64,000 nucleotides of DNA, from positions 1 to 64,000 of the forward strand of contig NZ_FWFK01000004.1 of NCBI RefSeq assembly GCF_900172265.1, given 5' to 3'. The translations under genes and the position numbers were made by a program. Shown in pieces: positions 62,902 to 64,000 of this stretch; within the stretch, counting starts at the first letter, position 1, and each line of letters opens with the position of its first letter. The stretch comes from Roseivivax jejudonensis (GTDB taxonomy: Bacteria; Pseudomonadota; Alphaproteobacteria; Rhodobacterales; Rhodobacteraceae). Under the pieces are notes generated by a model, which saw only the letters and a list, made by a program, of their open reading frames with translations, was not told the origin of the DNA and searched no databases.

Positions 62902-64000
62902 ATGACCGATGATCCGCTCCATTCCGCCCTGCTCGACGCTCGGGTTCCGCGCTACACGAGCTATCCGCCGGCCAACCGGTTCTCTGCCGACGTCGGCCCG
63001 AACCAGTCTGGAGACTGGCTCGGCGCGGTCGCGACCGACGCGCCGATCTCGGTCTACGTTCACGTGCCCTTCTGCCGCAGGCTCTGCTGGTTCTGCGCCT
63101 GCCGGACGCAGGGCACCACCGCCGATGCCCCGCTCGACCGGTTCCTCGATCATCTCGATCTCGAGGCCGCGATGGTCGCCGCGCGCTTGCCGCGCGACGT
63201 GACCGCCGGCGCGCTGCATCTCGGCGGCGGAACACCGACCATCCTGTCGCCCGACCGCATCGCGCGCCTGTCGGAACTGCTCCACGGCGCCTTCACCTTC
63301 ACCAACGACGCGGAAATCTCGGTCGAGATCGACCCTGTCGAATGCGACGAGGCGCGCCTCTCTGCGCTGGCCGCGCTCGGCACGACGCGCGCGTCGCTCG
63401 GGGTGCAGGACTTCGACCCCATCGTGCAGGCCGCCATCGGCCGCGAACAGAGCGTCGCCGCCACCCGCGCGGTGGTCGACGGCGCCCGGGCCCGCGGCAT
63501 CGAAAGCCTCAACGTCGATCTGGTCTACGGCCTGCCGCACCAGACAGAGGCCCGGATCGCCGCCACGCTCGAGACGGTGCTCGATCTGCGGCCCGACCGG
63601 CTCGCGCTCTTCGGCTACGCGCACGTGCCTTGGATGGCCCGGCGCCAGCGCATGATCCCCGAAGACGCCCTGCCCCTGCCGGTCGAGCGGATCGCGCTCG
63701 CCGCCCGCGCGCGCGAAATGCTCGTCGCCGCGGGATACCGCGAGATCGGCATCGATCACTTCGCTCTGCCGGACGACGCCATGGCGCATGCCGCCGCGGC
63801 CGGCACGCTGCGCCGCAATTTCCAGGGCTACACGACCGATCGCGCGCCGACGCTCATCGGGCTCGGCCCCTCGTCGATCTCGCGCTACGCCGAAGGATTC
63901 GCGCAGAACGCGCCGGCGACCGGGGCGTGGCAGGCGCGGATCGCCGAGGGCATGCTCGGTACGGTGCGCGGCCATGCCCTCACCCGCGACGAACGCATGA
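62902..64000 (+). CDS. hemN: Oxygen-independent coproporphyrinogen III oxidase, 5' part
   Basis: 366 residues are visible; the gene runs off the window. Radical-SAM HemN marks are complete: RYTSYPPANRF, HVPFCRRLCWFCACR with C58, C62, C65 for the cluster, LGGGTPTILSP, VEIDPVECDEARL, LGVQDFDP, LVYGLPHQT, FGYAHVPWMARRQRMI. It makes protoporphyrinogen IX without oxygen, supplying haem for the oxidase upstream. Control by the FNR box just before the ATG is expected. Confidence 0.95.
   Translation, partial: MTDDPLHSALLDARVPRYTSYPPANRFSADVGPNQSGDWLGAVATDAPISVYVHVPFCRRLCWFCACRTQGTTADAPLDRFLDHLDLEAAMVAARLPRDVTAGALHLGGGTPTILSPDRIARLSELLHGAFTFTNDAEISVEIDPVECDEARLSALAALGTTRASLGVQDFDPIVQAAIGREQSVAATRAVVDGARARGIESLNVDLVYGLPHQTEARIAATLETVLDLRPDRLALFGYAHVPWMARRQRMIPEDALPLPVERIALAARAREMLVAAGYREIGIDHFALPDDAMAHAAAAGTLRRNFQGYTTDRAPTLIGLGPSSISRYAEGFAQNAPATGAWQARIAEGMLGTVRGHALTRDERM

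Noticed and set aside
62095-63975. A 626-codon minus frame spanning fnrL and the hemN region
   Set aside because: Only the part from 62832 is FnrL. The upstream part is the antisense of hemN, with arginine-rich non-protein sequence.

Overview
The window reads as a chromosomal segment of a GC-rich alphaproteobacterium, most likely a member of the Rhodobacterales (roseobacter group). Three things point there: the contiguous ccoNOQP / ccoGHIS / fnrL / hemN block with FNR boxes, a tad pilus locus next to leuS, and very high G+C coding DNA with dense four-base gene overlaps. No database search was possible; all family calls rest on motifs, lengths and gene order.

Layout. 1-10.2 kb looks like the distal part of an integrated genomic island. 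It starts inside an IS3-family element and carries a CsoR-controlled copper-handling cluster: a glutaredoxin-MauE fusion, csoR, a six-gene operon (small periplasmic protein, DUF411, cytochrome c, copC, copD, small membrane protein), a His-rich periplasmic protein and a Crp/Fnr-type regulator. Two modules follow in which a regulator is divergent from a DUF4242 gene. The island ends at a 48-bp 3' fragment of tRNA-Phe at 10168-10215, the footprint expected of tRNA-targeted integration. 10.2-11.7 kb holds almost nothing recognisable except a perfect orphan terminator.

11.7-20.4 kb: a methyltransferase, a small acidic protein, an AraC regulator with an NmrA-like oxidoreductase, then dabAB (inorganic-carbon uptake) divergent from a LysR regulator. 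20.6-24.7 kb: one large secreted Calx-beta/RTX protein. 25-30.5 kb: a thioredoxin-fold/2-oxoglutarate oxygenase fusion with an ECF sigma and anti-sigma factor, cardiolipin synthase with an EEP-family hydrolase, and a peroxiredoxin. 30.5-32.5 kb: arsenic resistance (ACR3 pump and an ArsR-ArsC fusion). 32.8-35.4 kb: an ABC importer of the NMT1/ThiY/SsuA type.

35.5-40.1 kb: gluconokinase plus a TRAP transporter in one operon, divergent from a LacI-type regulator, with two identical palindromic operators between them. 40.1-41.1 kb: a Na/Ca exchanger. 41.3-50.7 kb: tad pilus genes (prepilin peptidase, LuxR-type regulator, Flp, TadG/TadE-like proteins, CpaE, CpaF, TadB, TadC) without secretin genes. 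50.7-53.2 kb: leuS. 53.4-61.3 kb: cbb3 oxidase maturation (ccoGHIS) and structural genes (ccoNOQP). 62.1-64 kb: fnrL divergent from hemN, which runs off the end.

Taken together, the right half is core microaerobic respiration under FnrL control, and the left half is accessory metal resistance. The strongest less-described points are the CsoR regulon with two operator sites, the tRNA-Phe att scar, the ArsR-ArsC fusion with extra cysteines, the twin gluconate operators, and the secretin-less tad locus.
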